Source: Nymphaea colorata (taxonomy: Eukaryota; Streptophyta; Magnoliopsida; Nymphaeales; Nymphaeaceae). From it: 40,409 bases of DNA. The position numbers were made by a program, and so were the translations under genes. Position 1 is the stretch's first letter; every line of letters begins with the position of its first letter. Location: NCBI RefSeq assembly GCF_008831285.2, contig NW_022204769.1:1-40409 (forward strand), in the 5' to 3' direction. Below the pieces are notes generated by a model, which saw nothing but the letters and a program-made list of their open reading frames with translations, was not told the DNA's origin and did no database searches. Below, piece after piece: positions 22,378 to 32,937 of the stretch.

Positions 22378-22418
22378 GGTATTTTCTTCCCTCTCTCGTG
22401 TGCGTGTGCGTTGTCAGG

Positions 22419-22439
22419 TAGACCCTCGACGAGGGTCTA
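22419..22439. repeat. 21-bp perfect palindrome
   Basis: TAGACCCTCG, one A, then CGAGGGTCTA: ten-base arms around a single central base. It lies between the orphan exon's putative donor site and the point (about 22463) where receptor-kinase similarity begins on the other strand, so it marks or lies near a rearrangement junction. Confidence 0.75.
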
Positions 22440-22462
22440 ATTTCCCTCCATTAGTTAAAACT

Positions 22463-23290
22463 ACTCATGCGAGTAATACTCCTATCATCTGCTTCCTCCA
22501 CAACATAGCTGTTCCCAAGCCTTTTGTCCATGGCGTCCAATATCCGTCCATCCTTCCACAGAGAGTGGACAAACTCCAACTGAATCACCTCGACACAGGA
22601 CCTCTCTGGCTCGATAGGCCTCCTTCCACATGCCACCTCCAGGAGCAAATACCAGAAGAGTAGACATCGGAGCACGTTGTGGACTTGTAGGCGCAGGAGT
22701 GCTCCAGGGCCATGTACCCAAAACTCCCAACGATTTTGGTTGTCTTGGGGTCAGCCCCATGCTCATAGAGTAAGCCCAAAATCACTGAACCTGCCGTTTA
22801 GATTGTCATCCAACAACACGTTACTGGCTTTAACATCTCTGTGCACAACTACTTACTCCCACTCTTCATGCGATACAATAGGCTGAAAGCAATTCCCTTG
22901 AGAATGTTGTACCTGTGTTCCCAAATCCGGCTTTTTCCCTTCACTTCAAAAAGAAAACTGTCCAAACTACCTTTTGGCATGAATTCATAGATGAGGAGCA
23001 GGTTTTCATCTTGTCTACACCAACCCTGCAACTGAACTAGGTTTTTGTGTTTCATCCTTCCCAAGCTCAATACTTATGCCACAAACTACCTCATCCCCTG
23101 CTTCGAGCCACGTGATACTCTCTTGACTGCAATTTTCATTTGGCTTTTGGGCAGCACACCTTTGTTGACATTGCCAATGCCTCATTTCCCCAAATCCGGC
23201 CTGAATCTTTAGTTGCCTTGTAGAGTTCCTTGTATGGGAATCTATGTGGGTAGCAAACCTCCCATCCTTCTATCTTTTTAGATGTTAGCT
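22463..23290 (-). pseudogene. L-type lectin receptor kinase pseudogene, part 3: kinase domain
   Basis: Minus-strand segments in order are KKIEGWEVCYPHRFPYKELY, KIAVKRVSRGSKQGM (ATP-binding Lys), LGRMKHKNLVQLQGWCR, LLLIYEFMPKGSLDSFLFE, HRDVKASNVLLDD (catalytic loop, 22829-22846 and leftward), SDFGL (22775-22783), KTTKIVGSFGYMALE (the usual APE is ALE), LLLEVACGRRPIEPE and VIQLEFVHSLWKDGRILDAM. This is the cytoplasmic Ser/Thr kinase of LecRK proteins. Two Glu codons have become stops (23074-23076 and 23086-23088). There is a +1 shift right after DFG and another near 22665. Similarity stops after VVEEAD, so about 60 C-terminal residues are lost. It joins part 2 across the hAT insertion. Confidence 0.88.
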
Positions 23291-23399
23291 AAGTCACATG
23301 GGTGCTCCATTTCTGGACCCGTACACGCGTCGACACGATGCGGGTGTGGGTACGGGTGCTAGGACTAGGTTTTTGTGCACCCAAACTTCTCAAAAGCGA

Positions 23400-23425
23400 G
23401 TCGGGTGCAGTCAGCTGCACCCGAC
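23400..23425. repeat. Subterminal hairpin of the hAT element
   Basis: GTCGGGTGCAG (23400-23410) and CTGCACCCGAC (23415-23425) are perfect complements around TCAG. The related motif GCACCCGACTCG follows at about 23448, and the GACTCGC-type sequence recurs near 23395 and 23470. Such clustered subterminal motifs are where hAT transposases usually bind. Confidence 0.7.
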
Positions 23426-24608
23426 ATAAATCGTCTTTTTTGGAAGCGCACCCGACTCGTGTCAAATGCGAGTCGTGTACAGTCAAACCGCACCATGTCC
23501 TTTTCTATCCATTTTTGGGTTTTTATTTTTATTTTTAACACATAGGGCATGATCGACGCTTCTCTCTCTCTACGCTACGACTCTCCCTCTTTCCGCTGCG
23601 ACGCTGCTCTCTCTCTCTGGGCTGCGTCTGGCGACTAGCGATCAAAGAACTCCGTCCAGCGACCGGTGCCTACTGCTCCTTCAATCTCCGATTTCTACCT
23701 CCATCCTCTCTATCTTTCCACTTCTTTTTCACTAACGATCTGCGCTGGATTTTAGGAAGATAAACTCTCTCTCTCACTCTTTGCAGTGTGTTTTTCTTTT
23801 AATTGTTTGATTATGATATCATGCTCTTTGCAGCATATTTTTCTTTCCACTTCTTTTTATTATGCGATTCTAATATTATCGTCTCGTCTAGTGCAACAGT
23901 GTGTATTTTTCTCTGTTTTAGTGTGTTGTTCTCTGTTTTATTGTGTTGTTTATGTTTTTGGAATAGTGATGCAACTTGATGGTTTGTCTATATGGTCAGT
24001 CGAGAGAGGTTTTCTTAGAGAGACTTCATATTATTAGGTAGCTAAGTGGCTTTGTACTATTCTGTTATTCTTAGGTTTTTATTTTCCTGCTTTATTTAGC
24101 AAAACATTTTGAATGTCTTAATGCATGCTTTCTATGACTTACATTTTCTTTTTGCATATCATAGCTAAAGGCAGCATCACTACATTTTTCTTAGCTTGCT
24201 TTATCTTTAGTGATACTGCTCACTGTACCCTATTCACTATTAGTTGTGATTTCTGTGAAATTTTCTTAAGTTCTATTCTTACTATAGTGGTAAAATGCCA
24301 TGTTTTTCTCTAGTTTTTTAGATTCTTCGACTTGCTGAAAGCCTGATGCCATAATAAAATGTGCATACTACATGCTCATATGGTCATATCTTGTTTGTAT
24401 AACAAAATCATGGTTGCATGCTAAGTTGTCTGACTCTAAATCAATAGCCGGACACAAGTTAGTCATGGTCTAAACTCTAAAGCTAGTTGATGATGATTAA
24501 AGTATGCAGACTATCTATTCTTAATTGAACTAAAATTGTGCAACTGACCCATTAAATTTGTTATATTTGAAATTTTCATGTTGAACTTTGAAGGTAAAAC
24601 CATAAAAG

Positions 24609-26881
24609 ATGGCAAACAAAAGGAAAGGAAAAGAAGTTGTTTTAGATTCTCATGCAATAGCTTCTTCATCTAGTGTGAATGTGGATAAAGGTGATGTTTG
24701 AAAGTCTTCTACTCTACTTGGTGAAACATATGCATCCGAAGAACAACCGCTATGGAAAGAAATGACAGCAATCACTAAAGATGTAGGCAGTGGTGGTGGA
24801 AATGTGCATTTTGTATGTAAATATTACGAAGGTACATTTGTAGGATCTTACACAAGAATTAAGGCACATCTATTGAAGTTGTCAGGTTTTCGAATTAAAT
24901 GATGTAAAAGTGTTTTTACAAAAAAAGCTGGAGAGTTGAAGAAGTTGCAAGATCGTGCTGATACAATCCACAACAAGAAGAAAACAAGTATTATTATGAC
25001 AAATCCTAAGAGTTCTGATAGAAAAAGAAAGACTATGGAGACATGTTTTGATTCTTACATAAAAGCAAAAATAAAGAAAGTGGTTGCTAAATTTTTCTAT
25101 TCTACCTGCATTCCTTTCAATGTAGCTAAAAATCTATATTGGAAGAAGGTTTGTACTATGCTTGCAAATAGCAACTTATCAGGATATATACATCTCGGTT
25201 CAAAAAGGTTGCGAACATCACTTCTTCAGGATGAAAAAAACGAGGTTGAGCAAAGTTTAGAAAGAAAAAAGTTTAAATGGAACACGACTGGGGTATCAAT
25301 TGTTTCTGATGGGTGGATAGATATTCAAAGATGTCCATTAATTAATTTCATTACCATTGCACATAATGAACCAATATTTTTGAAGGCAGTTGATGCATCT
25401 GAAGAATATAAAGATGTCGGATATTTGAAGCAATTATTTGTAGAAGCCATCAAGGAGGTTGGTCATGATAAAGTGGTGCAGTATGCAAAAGTGCTGGACT
25501 TAGTTTGAGGTATGATTTTTCACATATTTTTTGGACTCCATGTGTTTCACATACTTTGAATTTAGCACTAAAGGACATTTGCAATCCTCCAAGCCAAGAT
25601 GCAGATCCTAAGGTACATGAACTATTCTCATAGGTTCAAGAGATTAAGAAAGATGCAAGAAATATTAAAAATTTCATTGTTAATCACCAACATGCATTGT
25701 CTCTTTTTAGTAGTTATTCTGATTTGAGATTGTTAAAGGCACGATTTGCTTCAACAATTGTCATGTTGAAAAGAATTTTAGGAGTGCGGGATGCACTTAT
25801 TCAAATGGTATTTAGTAGAGTGAAACTTTTATCAGGTTGAAGATAAGGCTAAAGCTCAAATTATTAAAAACCTTATTGTTGAAGATAAATGGTAGGATAA
25901 AATTGCATATTTCTTGGATTTTACACAGCCAATTTGATGCATGTTGAGAGATGTTGATAAAGATGAGCCTATGCTCCATAAAGTTTACGAAATTTGGGAC
26001 GATGTGATTGAACAAATTCAGTATATAGTTTTTAACAAAGAAAAAAAAGGCATTGTACTTGATAATAAGAGTTCTTTGATCGCATACATACAGTATTAGT
26101 AGAAAGATGGGATAAGAGCAATACTCCATTGCATTGCATGACTCATTCTTTAAATCCTAAATATTACACTTAAAAATGGATTGAAGGAGCTCCTGGACGT
26201 GTTACTCCAAATCTAGATAATGAGTTAAACATTCAAAGAATGTCATGTATGGAAAGACTTTTTACAGATTCTTATACCAGAAGAAAAGCTATTTCTGAAT
26301 ATAACAAGTTTTCTTTTGGAGATTTTAGGTTTGAAGGCACAACAATAGCAAGAGAAGGTGATAGCATGAGTCCTTTTGATTGGTGGCATCCTATGGATAA
26401 GAAATGCCCGTGCTTCAGAAAGTTGTTTTGAGGTTACTATCACAGCCTGTTTCATCATCGTGTTTGAAAGAAATTGAAGCATATATAGTCATATACACAA
26501 CATTAAAAGGAACAAGCTCATTAGCCAATGTGCAGAGGACTTGGTTTATGTGCATTATAATTTGCATCTTCTTTTAAGGAATGGAAAAGAATACAAAAAT
26601 TTATTTATTATGTTGTTTTGCTTCGCTCAATTTCTTATGTTGTATTAGATTTTTTATATTTTTGTGGTAAATATTTTTTTATTGTTTAACTTTCGTCTTT
26701 AATAAAATGCAATGGTGGATCATCTCAATATTAGGATGTAAATCTAGATGAATTTGATTCCGATGGAGAACACAATTTATATACTGCTAACATGGCTTTA
26801 TCTGATCCTGTTATTCCTTCTGAGGAGTTTGATGATGATGATACTGTCGAAAGTATTGAAGAAAATCAAGATATTGGCTGA
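24609..26881 (+). pseudogene. hAT transposase (BED finger, DUF659, hAT dimerisation), broken
   Basis: Starting at ATG 24609 the frame gives a basic N-terminus and a BED-like finger (FVCKYYEGTFVGSYTRIKAH; the second Cys is Tyr). The longest surviving piece (24936-25508) holds the DUF659 region with FYSTCIPFNVAKNLYWKKV and VSIVSDGWIDIQRCPLINF, which includes the first catalytic Asp (SDGW). Then come FHIFFGLHVFHILNLALKDI, SPFDWWHP, PVLQKVVLRLLSQPVSSSC and AEDLVYVHYNLHLL, the C-terminal dimerisation part. An acidic tail follows (FDSDGEHNLY, FDDDDTVESIEEN). There are at least eight stops or shifts, so it is inactive. The family is clear; exon borders are not. Confidence 0.85.
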
Positions 26882-27240
26882 AGTGGAACTGGAACACAAC
26901 TTTGATTGATGATGTAATATGTATTGATGTGTGAACTATGAAGTAGGACCTTATGAACTATTGTGATTCTGTGAACTCAAAACTAGAGTATATTTCTTGT
27001 TGAATGTTGAATTGATGATTAATGATGATATGATGATTAGCAAATTTCAATTTTGATGTTGTTATTTCATAATTTTGTGATTTATAGACAATTTTTTGTC
27101 ATATATTATATATATATATACATTATTTTTTTAATAAAGTAGTAATAATAATAATAAATACTCTCGCCGCACCGCCGCTCGTAAATTTTTTGAGATGTGC
27201 CACGTGGGCACACGCACCCACACCCCACACCTTGTTGACA

Positions 27241-27634
27241 TAGGATGTCAGCTTCCTCTTCCTATGGTTCAAATAAGAAATGATAATTATGATGATGAGA
27301 TATAACAAGGCAACTAATGCCACCGAAATGCATCGGAACAGCTTGAAAGACTTCCACAGAGGAGTATGATCCCGAGGAATAGGGGGAAGGTGTGAGAGGT
27401 CCAGTTCTGGTGCTTTTGCGTCCATGGCGAAGCTCCATGCGAAGAGATAGCACTTGCTTGTTAGCTTTTGCGTGCTATAAGAGAAGCAAAGTAGCCAACA
27501 TACATGTATTCATGCAGAACAGGGGATAGGTGATAGGTCAATGGGATATGATATGAGTGTTCAACGATTGGGCTTGAGTGGGCGTGACAAATGGAGCTAT
27601 GGGGACATTCAGCTGCTTCTGGTTCCCTCATACT
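27241..27634 (-). pseudogene. L-type lectin receptor kinase pseudogene, part 2: lectin C-terminus and membrane segment
   Basis: Minus-strand reading: EYEGTRS, then in shifted frames ISYPIDLSPI, HEYMYVG and YLFAWSFAMDAKAPELDLSH, followed by LPPIPRDHTPLWKSFKLF, the membrane segment ISVALVALLYLIIIIIISYL and the basic stop-transfer RKRKLTSYVN. This is the end of the legume-lectin domain, the Pro-containing linker and the single membrane helix of a LecRK. The IIIIII run comes from an ATT/ATA expansion in the helix. A lost base after GGAACCAGAAGC and at least two further shifts break it. It abuts the copia LTR at 27635 (inside the codons for EYEG) and the hAT element at about 27240. Confidence 0.88.
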
Positions 27635-27996
27635 CGAAGAAAAGGTAAAAGAGAGCGAGGAAAACCAGATATAACGTGGTTCGGTTTGTTAAAACCTACA
27701 TCCACGGCTAGAAGGCACTCAGACTGTATTCTTATTGATAAAAAAGAAGGTGATATACAATGACAGGAATGAGTCTCTTTTATAGGGAAAAAGTTCACGT
27801 TTTATCATAGGCAACATTTTTCTTGCCTAGATTAGATGAAATCCTTGATTGATCCCAAGATTGTCGCCTTTCTTTTTCTTCAGATCTTGTTGCCTTTTTC
27901 ATCCGATCATAATCTTCAATTACCAGCTCTTCATCCATTTTCTGATTTTCTTCATCTTCTCCAATGGATTTGTTGCTCTTACCATTTTCCTTAACA
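27635..27996 (-). repeat. 3' LTR of the copia element
   Basis: 362 bp, ending ...CCTTAACA on the plus strand. The outermost dinucleotide is CG where the other copy has TG, so the terminal TG has mutated. It carries the 8 bases TAGATTAG (near 27826), absent from the partner. Confidence 0.95.
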
Positions 27997-28008
27997 TACC
28001 CCCTCAAA
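27997..28008 (-). other. Polypurine tract of the copia element
   Basis: The minus strand reads GTTTGAGGGGGTA immediately before the LTR start TGTTAAGG. This is the plus-strand primer site of the element. Confidence 0.8.
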
Positions 28009-28207
28009 CCGAGCCGCTGCTGGAGGACGAGTTTTCTTTTGAGAAGATTGAAAATATGTTTTGATGGGCTTTTGGTAAAAAGATCGGCAACTTGATTATT
28101 GGTTGAAATATACTTAGTTTCAAGTTGTTTTTGAGCGACTCTCTCCCTTACATAATGAAAGTCAATTTGAATATGCTTGCTTCTATTATGAAACACTGGA
28201 TTTGCTA

Positions 28208-28570
28208 TCATATAAAGAGAGCTCTTGTTGGAACTTTGATGATCTGAATTCCAATGTCCTTCATTAAAAATTGTATCCATGTAAGTTCTGCTACTGTTGA
28301 TTCCATTGCTCTGTATTCAGCCTCGGTACTTGATGTACCTACACTGTTTTGCTTTTTAGCACTCCAAGACACACAATTAGCACCAAGAAAAACACAAAAT
28401 CCTGTAGTGGATCGCATACTTTGAGAACATCCTGCCCAGTTTGAATATGAAAAAGCATATAAATCAAGAGTGTTTTGCATCAATATGTTTAGTCCCGTGT
28501 GTATTGATCCCTTGAAGTACCGTAGAATCCTTTTGACCATTTGATAATGAATCTGTAATGGCTCATGCAT
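28208..28570 (-). pseudogene. copia RNase H
   Basis: A 120-codon open frame contains RYFKGSIHTGLNI, AFSYSNWAGCSQSMRSTTGF and GTSSTEAEYRAMESTVAELT. The first catalytic box, normally SDSDWAG, reads SYSNWAG, so both Asp residues are gone, while the Glu of TEAEY remains. The segment downstream (27995-28207), with TKYISTNNQVADLFTKSPSK, is the end of the polyprotein in a shifted frame. The enzyme would remove the RNA strand during cDNA synthesis. Confidence 0.85.
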
Positions 28571-28639
28571 AAACTGACTAACATAATTAACAACAAAGGA
28601 AATGTCTAGTCATGTTAGAGTCAAGTATTGCAAAGAACC

Positions 28640-29730
28640 AACTATTTGCCTATAGACAGTAGGATTATCAAATTTCTCTTCATCATCTTTATACTACGGT
28701 GTTTTTGGGCTCATTGGTGTGGTACTTGGTTTGCAATCCTCCATCTTTGCTCTTTCAAGAATGTCTTTAGCATACTTGGTTTGACATAAGATAATTCCTT
28801 GTTTTGTCCAGGTCACTTCAACTCCTAAAAAATAGCTCAGCCTGCCAAGATCTTTGACGGGAAATTCCTTGCAAAAAGCATTAACAAAACTTTGCAAGAA
28901 TATGGAACAATTTCCAGTTAAGATCATGTCGTCAACATACACAAGGAGCACAAGAGTTTTTTATTTTTGATGTAATGTAAACATGGATGGATCAGCCATA
29001 CTAATAGTAAAACCATAGTCAAGAAGGAAACTGCTTAATCTAGCATACCATGCTGGCGACGCCTTTTTAAGACTGTAAATAGCGCGTCGTAATTTACAAA
29101 CGAATCTTGGTTTAGTTTTATCTTCAAACCCAGGAGGCTGCCTCATGTATACATCTTCATGAATAGCACCGTGTATGAAAGCATTCTTGATATCTAGTTG
29201 TCTCATTTCCCATTGACTAACAGTAGCAATGGAAAGAACCATTCTAATAGTGGTAGGACGAACTACTGGAGAAAAGGTTTCATGGAAATCAATTCCTTCT
29301 TTTTGAGTAAACCCTCGAGCAACAAGTCAGGCTTTAAGTTTTTTCAACATCCCATCTGATTTGAGTTTAGTTTTAAACACCCATTTCGATCCAACTAGAT
29401 TCATCTTGGGATCATAGGGTACAAGTTTCCACGTTTGACTTTCATCTAAGGCTTTAATTTCTTCGTCCATAGCCTTTTCCAACGTGGTTTCCCAAGAGCT
29501 TTATTAACACTTGAAGGTTCTTTGGGAATATCTTGATACAAGACATGTAAGTTGGCATATTTGAGATTAGGTTTGAAAGTTCTCACCGTCGATCTAGTGA
29601 CCATTGTTCTAACCATAGTTGGAGAAGAAGTAGTACCTTGTTCAAAGCTTTCGGTCGTGGTGGTGTCAAGTATTTCATGTCTGCTTTGATCTTGTTCCAA
29701 ATTTTCTGTCTGATTGTCCATTGCCTGGCA
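28640..29730 (-). pseudogene. copia reverse transcriptase
   Basis: Pieces in order: [20 protein letters not shown] (first catalytic Asp in QLDIKNAF), [37 protein letters not shown] (YVDD active site intact), FPVKDLGRLSYFLGVEVTW and CQTKYAKDILERA. One stop (near 28960) separates the two longest frames, and others lie at 29330 and 28700. The upstream frame 29446-29721 covers the variable linker between integrase and RT. It converted the element's RNA to DNA in cytoplasmic particles. Confidence 0.88.
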
Positions 29731-29740
29731 TAGTGCTAAT

Positions 29741-30830
29741 TCATTCCATGTTTTCAGTTATGCCTATCTCATGTTCACCTTGATTGGAGTTGTCTGTCTG
29801 ATTGTGAACCAGCTGCCCATTTATTGCCATATTGTCAACTGAAGCCTCTTGAAACTGAGAGTAGGTGTCAATCTCACTTCTTTCTTCCTCATGAGCATCA
29901 TTTGTTTGAGTAGGACTATTATCTTTGAAATGTTGTTCTATATCCACTTGTTCCTCATCGAAAGAAATTAAATCAGAAGTTAGAGAATCTCCATCATATA
30001 ATTTTGCAGGATTTGTATAAGGAAAAAAATGTTCATCAAAACAAACATGTCGAGAGATAAACATTTTTTCAGTAGCCAGATATAAGCAACGATATCCTTT
30101 GTGACTGTCACTGTACCCAAGAAAGACACACGGCAATGATCGAGGCTCCAATTTATCTCGTGCATAGTCTCTCAAATAAGGGAAACATCGGCATCCAAAA
30201 ACATGAAGAAAATCATACTTAGAATGCTGTCCAAAATACTTCAAGTAAGGAGAATCCATTTTTAGAGAAGATGATGGTAGCCTATTAATGAGAAAGACAA
30301 CACTGCTAAAAGCCTCAAACCAGAAACGCTTTGGGATGTTGGCGTGCAACATCATGGTCAGACCCAATTTCTGTGATGTTGCGATGTTTTATTTCTGCCA
30401 TACCGTTTTGTTATGTAGTGTAAGGACAAGAAAACTATTGTTTTGTTCCAAGAGATTTTAGGTGATCTCTAAATCTTGTGCTTGTGTATGCTCCCCCTTC
30501 ATCTGATTGAAAAACTTTTATCCTCTTATTAAACTGTGTCTCAACATATTTCTGGAAATGCTAAAAACAAATAAAAAAATCGGATTTCGACTTCAAGGGG
30601 TATAGCCAAGTGAATCTAGAATGCTCATCAACAAAAATCACATAGTACTGATAGCCAAAACGTGAACAAATGGGCACTGGTCCCCATAAATCTGGGTGGA
30701 TTTTTTCAAAAAGTTCAACAGATTTATTTTCTTTTTCAAGAAACGGCAACCTACAAGATTTGCCAAGTTGGCAGCTATGACAAATAGAAGTTCTAGAAAC
30801 TGAAGAGCAAACATCAATCAGATTTTACTG
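29741..30830 (-). pseudogene. copia integrase
   Basis: CQLGKSCRLPFLEKENKS is the end of the zinc-binding part. Then follow KIHPDLWGPVPICSRFGYQY (first Asp), IFVDEHSRFTWLYPLKSKSD, FQSDEGGAY (second Asp), NGMAEIKHRNI (catalytic Glu), FWFEAFSSVVFLINRLPSSS, FLHVFGCRCFPYLRDYA and CVFLGYSDSHKGYRCLY. All three acidic residues are visible. The frame is broken near 30560 and between 30370 and 30440. Segment 29741-30367 is open for 208 codons and ends in an acidic, Asn/Gln-rich linker. Confidence 0.88.
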
Positions 30831-31300
30831 CTGCAAATGTCTCACAATGCCATTATGGGGATGTCCTAATCTGAAATGCCATTGTTCTTCTGAAACACGG
30901 TGAAATCTGGATGAAAAACATGATATGTGTCTGACCTTGCCGATGGTATAGACTCCATCACGCTTGCTGCCCTGCGCCACTATTTTCCCTGTTCTCTTGT
31001 CCTTTATAAGACAACATGAGGAGGAAAACTCAAAAACATATGGTAACTCATTGGTTAATTGACTGATGGAAAGCAAGTCTTTCTTTAGTTTTGGAACATA
31101 TGGAACATGAGAAAGAGGAATTGATGATCCACCTGTATCAATTTCACTGTTACCAATATGGGTTATAGAAAGAGACATGCCATCCTCAATGACAACATGA
31201 TCACTTCCATGATAAGTAGAGATTTTAGAAATCTTACCAGGGTTCCCAGTCATGTGAGCAGATGCTCTAGTATCGGCTAACTATTCTGAGTCATTTGTGT
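30825..31300 (-). pseudogene. copia protease and gag-pre-integrase region
   Basis: LADTRASAHMTGN is the protease active site, in which the usual DTGA/DSGA has Gly changed to Arg (DTRA), probably inactivating it. The 142-codon open frame then runs through PLSHVPYVPKLKKDLLSISQ to EEQWHFRLGHPHNG, the gag-pre-integrase signature. The protease normally cuts the polyprotein during particle maturation. Confidence 0.85.
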
Positions 31301-32214
31301 CATCAACAGTAATAGCAGCGAGCGCTTGTTGGGCATCTTCGGCTTGATAGGCATGATTAAATTGTTAAAAACACTTGATGGCAGAGTGATATTTCTTACC
31401 ACAGATTTGACAAACAACAAGGTTTTTTCTTTTCTTTTCATCACCATTAGAAGAAGAATTTTCATGTGTCTGATTTTGATAGTGTCCACGACCTTGATAG
31501 TATCCACACCCTCTATAGCTGTGTCCACGCCCACGTCCTGGTCCTGATTGTTGGTGTGTCATTGCCATGATAGGAGGAGTGAGACTTTTTAATCATGAGT
31601 TGAAACTTTGAAGAAGAGAAACAACCTCTTCATATGGTAGTGTAGGTGGTTGAAGCATGGATGCTATAAAGGCTTCATATCCTTCTCCAAGCCCTTGAAG
31701 TAGCCAGTAAACTTGCGCCCCCTCATCAACAGATTTTTCAATAGCTGAAAGATTGTCGCATATACATTTGAATTTTCCTATGTATGTTTCTACAGAATCA
31801 TCATTCTTTTTAAGTGAAGTGAACAAATGTGTGAGATGAAATTCACTTTCACGCGACTTCTGAGAGAAAGTATTCATAAGAGCCCTCAAATATCCTTGGA
31901 TGTCTCAAGGCCAACAACTAAGCCAAGAGCGCTCTCAGACAATGTGCTGGTTGTCCATCCCTTGATTAGGCAATCAGTTTTTCTCCAAGTAGTAAAATGA
32001 GGATTGGGTACTTTCTGTGAAGAAGAATCACAATGAATTCCGATGCAGTAATAACCTCACCAGTCAAAAAACCTTGAAGATCTTGGCTCTCAATCAATGC
32101 CAAAATTTGTGTTTTCCATAAGAGAAAATTTGCAGCTCAAAGCTTGAGAGAGACGAAGTTCGCAACATTGATAGTATAAGGATAAGGAAAAATAAGCATG
32201 GAAGAAGATGGCAT
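31300..32214 (-). pseudogene. copia gag with CCHC zinc knuckle
   Basis: From ATG 32212-32214 the frame gives a short leader ending VSLKL, a stop, then FLLWKTQILALIESQDLQGF, ESALGLVVGLETSKDI, a 98-codon open segment (31593-31889: FHLTHLFTSLKKNDDSVETY, LSAIEKSVDEGAQVYWLLQG), then a Gly/Arg/Tyr-rich stretch and CQICGKKYHSAIKC, a perfect CX2CX4HX4C knuckle at about 31374-31416. It is broken in at least three places. Gag would package the RNA. Confidence 0.85.
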
Positions 32215-32937
32215 CTAAACTTTTACAGCAGCAAGAGAGATAGTAGACAGTCGGCGGACCAAAACAATAAGCAGCAGGAAAGACCAATGAAAACAGCAGC
32301 AGGAATGGCGATAAAAAAAACTAAAGTTTTCAAGCACGAATCTGGTCGAGCTTTGTACCGTTGAAAACGTAACAGAATAGTGAGTCTTCAGGAAGTAATT
32401 TTGCAGTGAGATATCACCTGATCCAAAAACACCGGCCGATGAAGAAGATGAATGGGAAGCAGCATTGCTTCGAAGTAGCAAAACGCAGCAGGAAAGACGT
32501 TGGAAAAATCAACTATTGTAGCCGTTTCCGAGCATGAAAACTGTCGAGCTTGGTATTGTTTCAAGCGTAACAGAATGGCAATTTTTGAGGAAGTAATTTC
32601 TCAAAGAGAAATCGCCTATGAGGATTACGCTGGTTGCTGGAAAACAAAGGGCGAAAAACAGTCGCTGCCCTGTTTGTCCTGTTTTACAACCAGAGGCGTT
32701 TCAAAATTGAAGCGCTGCTTCCTCAATGCTTCAAAAAATCTGCAAATCCACTGAAATGATCTGCAGATATTCAGAAATCATATGAACTTCTGTTCGGCAC
32801 CTATAGTGATCGATTCGATTGCAAATCAGACGGCCAAAAATGCTCTGTTCTACTAGTATTCCAGCAACAGAAAAACACCGTGAACTGACAGTGATTTTTG
32901 ATGAAGAACAAAGTCTGCTTCTGTGCTCTGATACCAT
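32215..32937 (-). other. copia 5' leader and displaced primer-binding site
   Basis: This is non-coding leader between the primer site and gag. At 32919-32937 the minus strand reads ATGGTATCAGAGCACAGAA, the initiator-Met tRNA primer site (TGGTATCAGAGC). It should touch the 5' LTR but is now 865 bp away because of the MITE. The open frames on both strands (32500-32754 and others) have no recognisable product. Confidence 0.75.

Larger units (their letters stand above)
23291..27232 (+). mobile_element. hAT transposon with decayed transposase, inserted in the lectin receptor kinase gene
   Basis: The element separates two halves of one receptor-kinase reading frame, so its limits follow from the gene: VNK ends near 27241 and KKIEGWE resumes at about 23285. 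The flanks TGTTAGCT (23283-23290) and TGTTGACA (27233-27240) agree at 5 of 8 bases, compatible with an old 8-bp duplication. The ends share a GGGTG-rich character (ACATGGGTGC on the left; GTGTGGGTGC in the complement of the right end), but the terminal repeat is degenerate. Inside are a CT-rich leader (23560-23780) and a broken transposase. It is older than the copia insertion, judging by its duplication. Confidence 0.75.

Noticed and set aside
22232-22663. 143-codon plus-strand frame as a single protein
   Set aside because: The right half is antisense to the kinase pseudogene; only the left part, to the splice-donor-like site at 22378, is kept as a possible exon.
27849-28064. Similar 70-80 codon plus-strand frames at 27849 and 34016, seeming to be paralogous small proteins
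   Set aside because: Both lie mainly within the two LTRs of one copia element, so their similarity is LTR identity, and they are antisense to the element.
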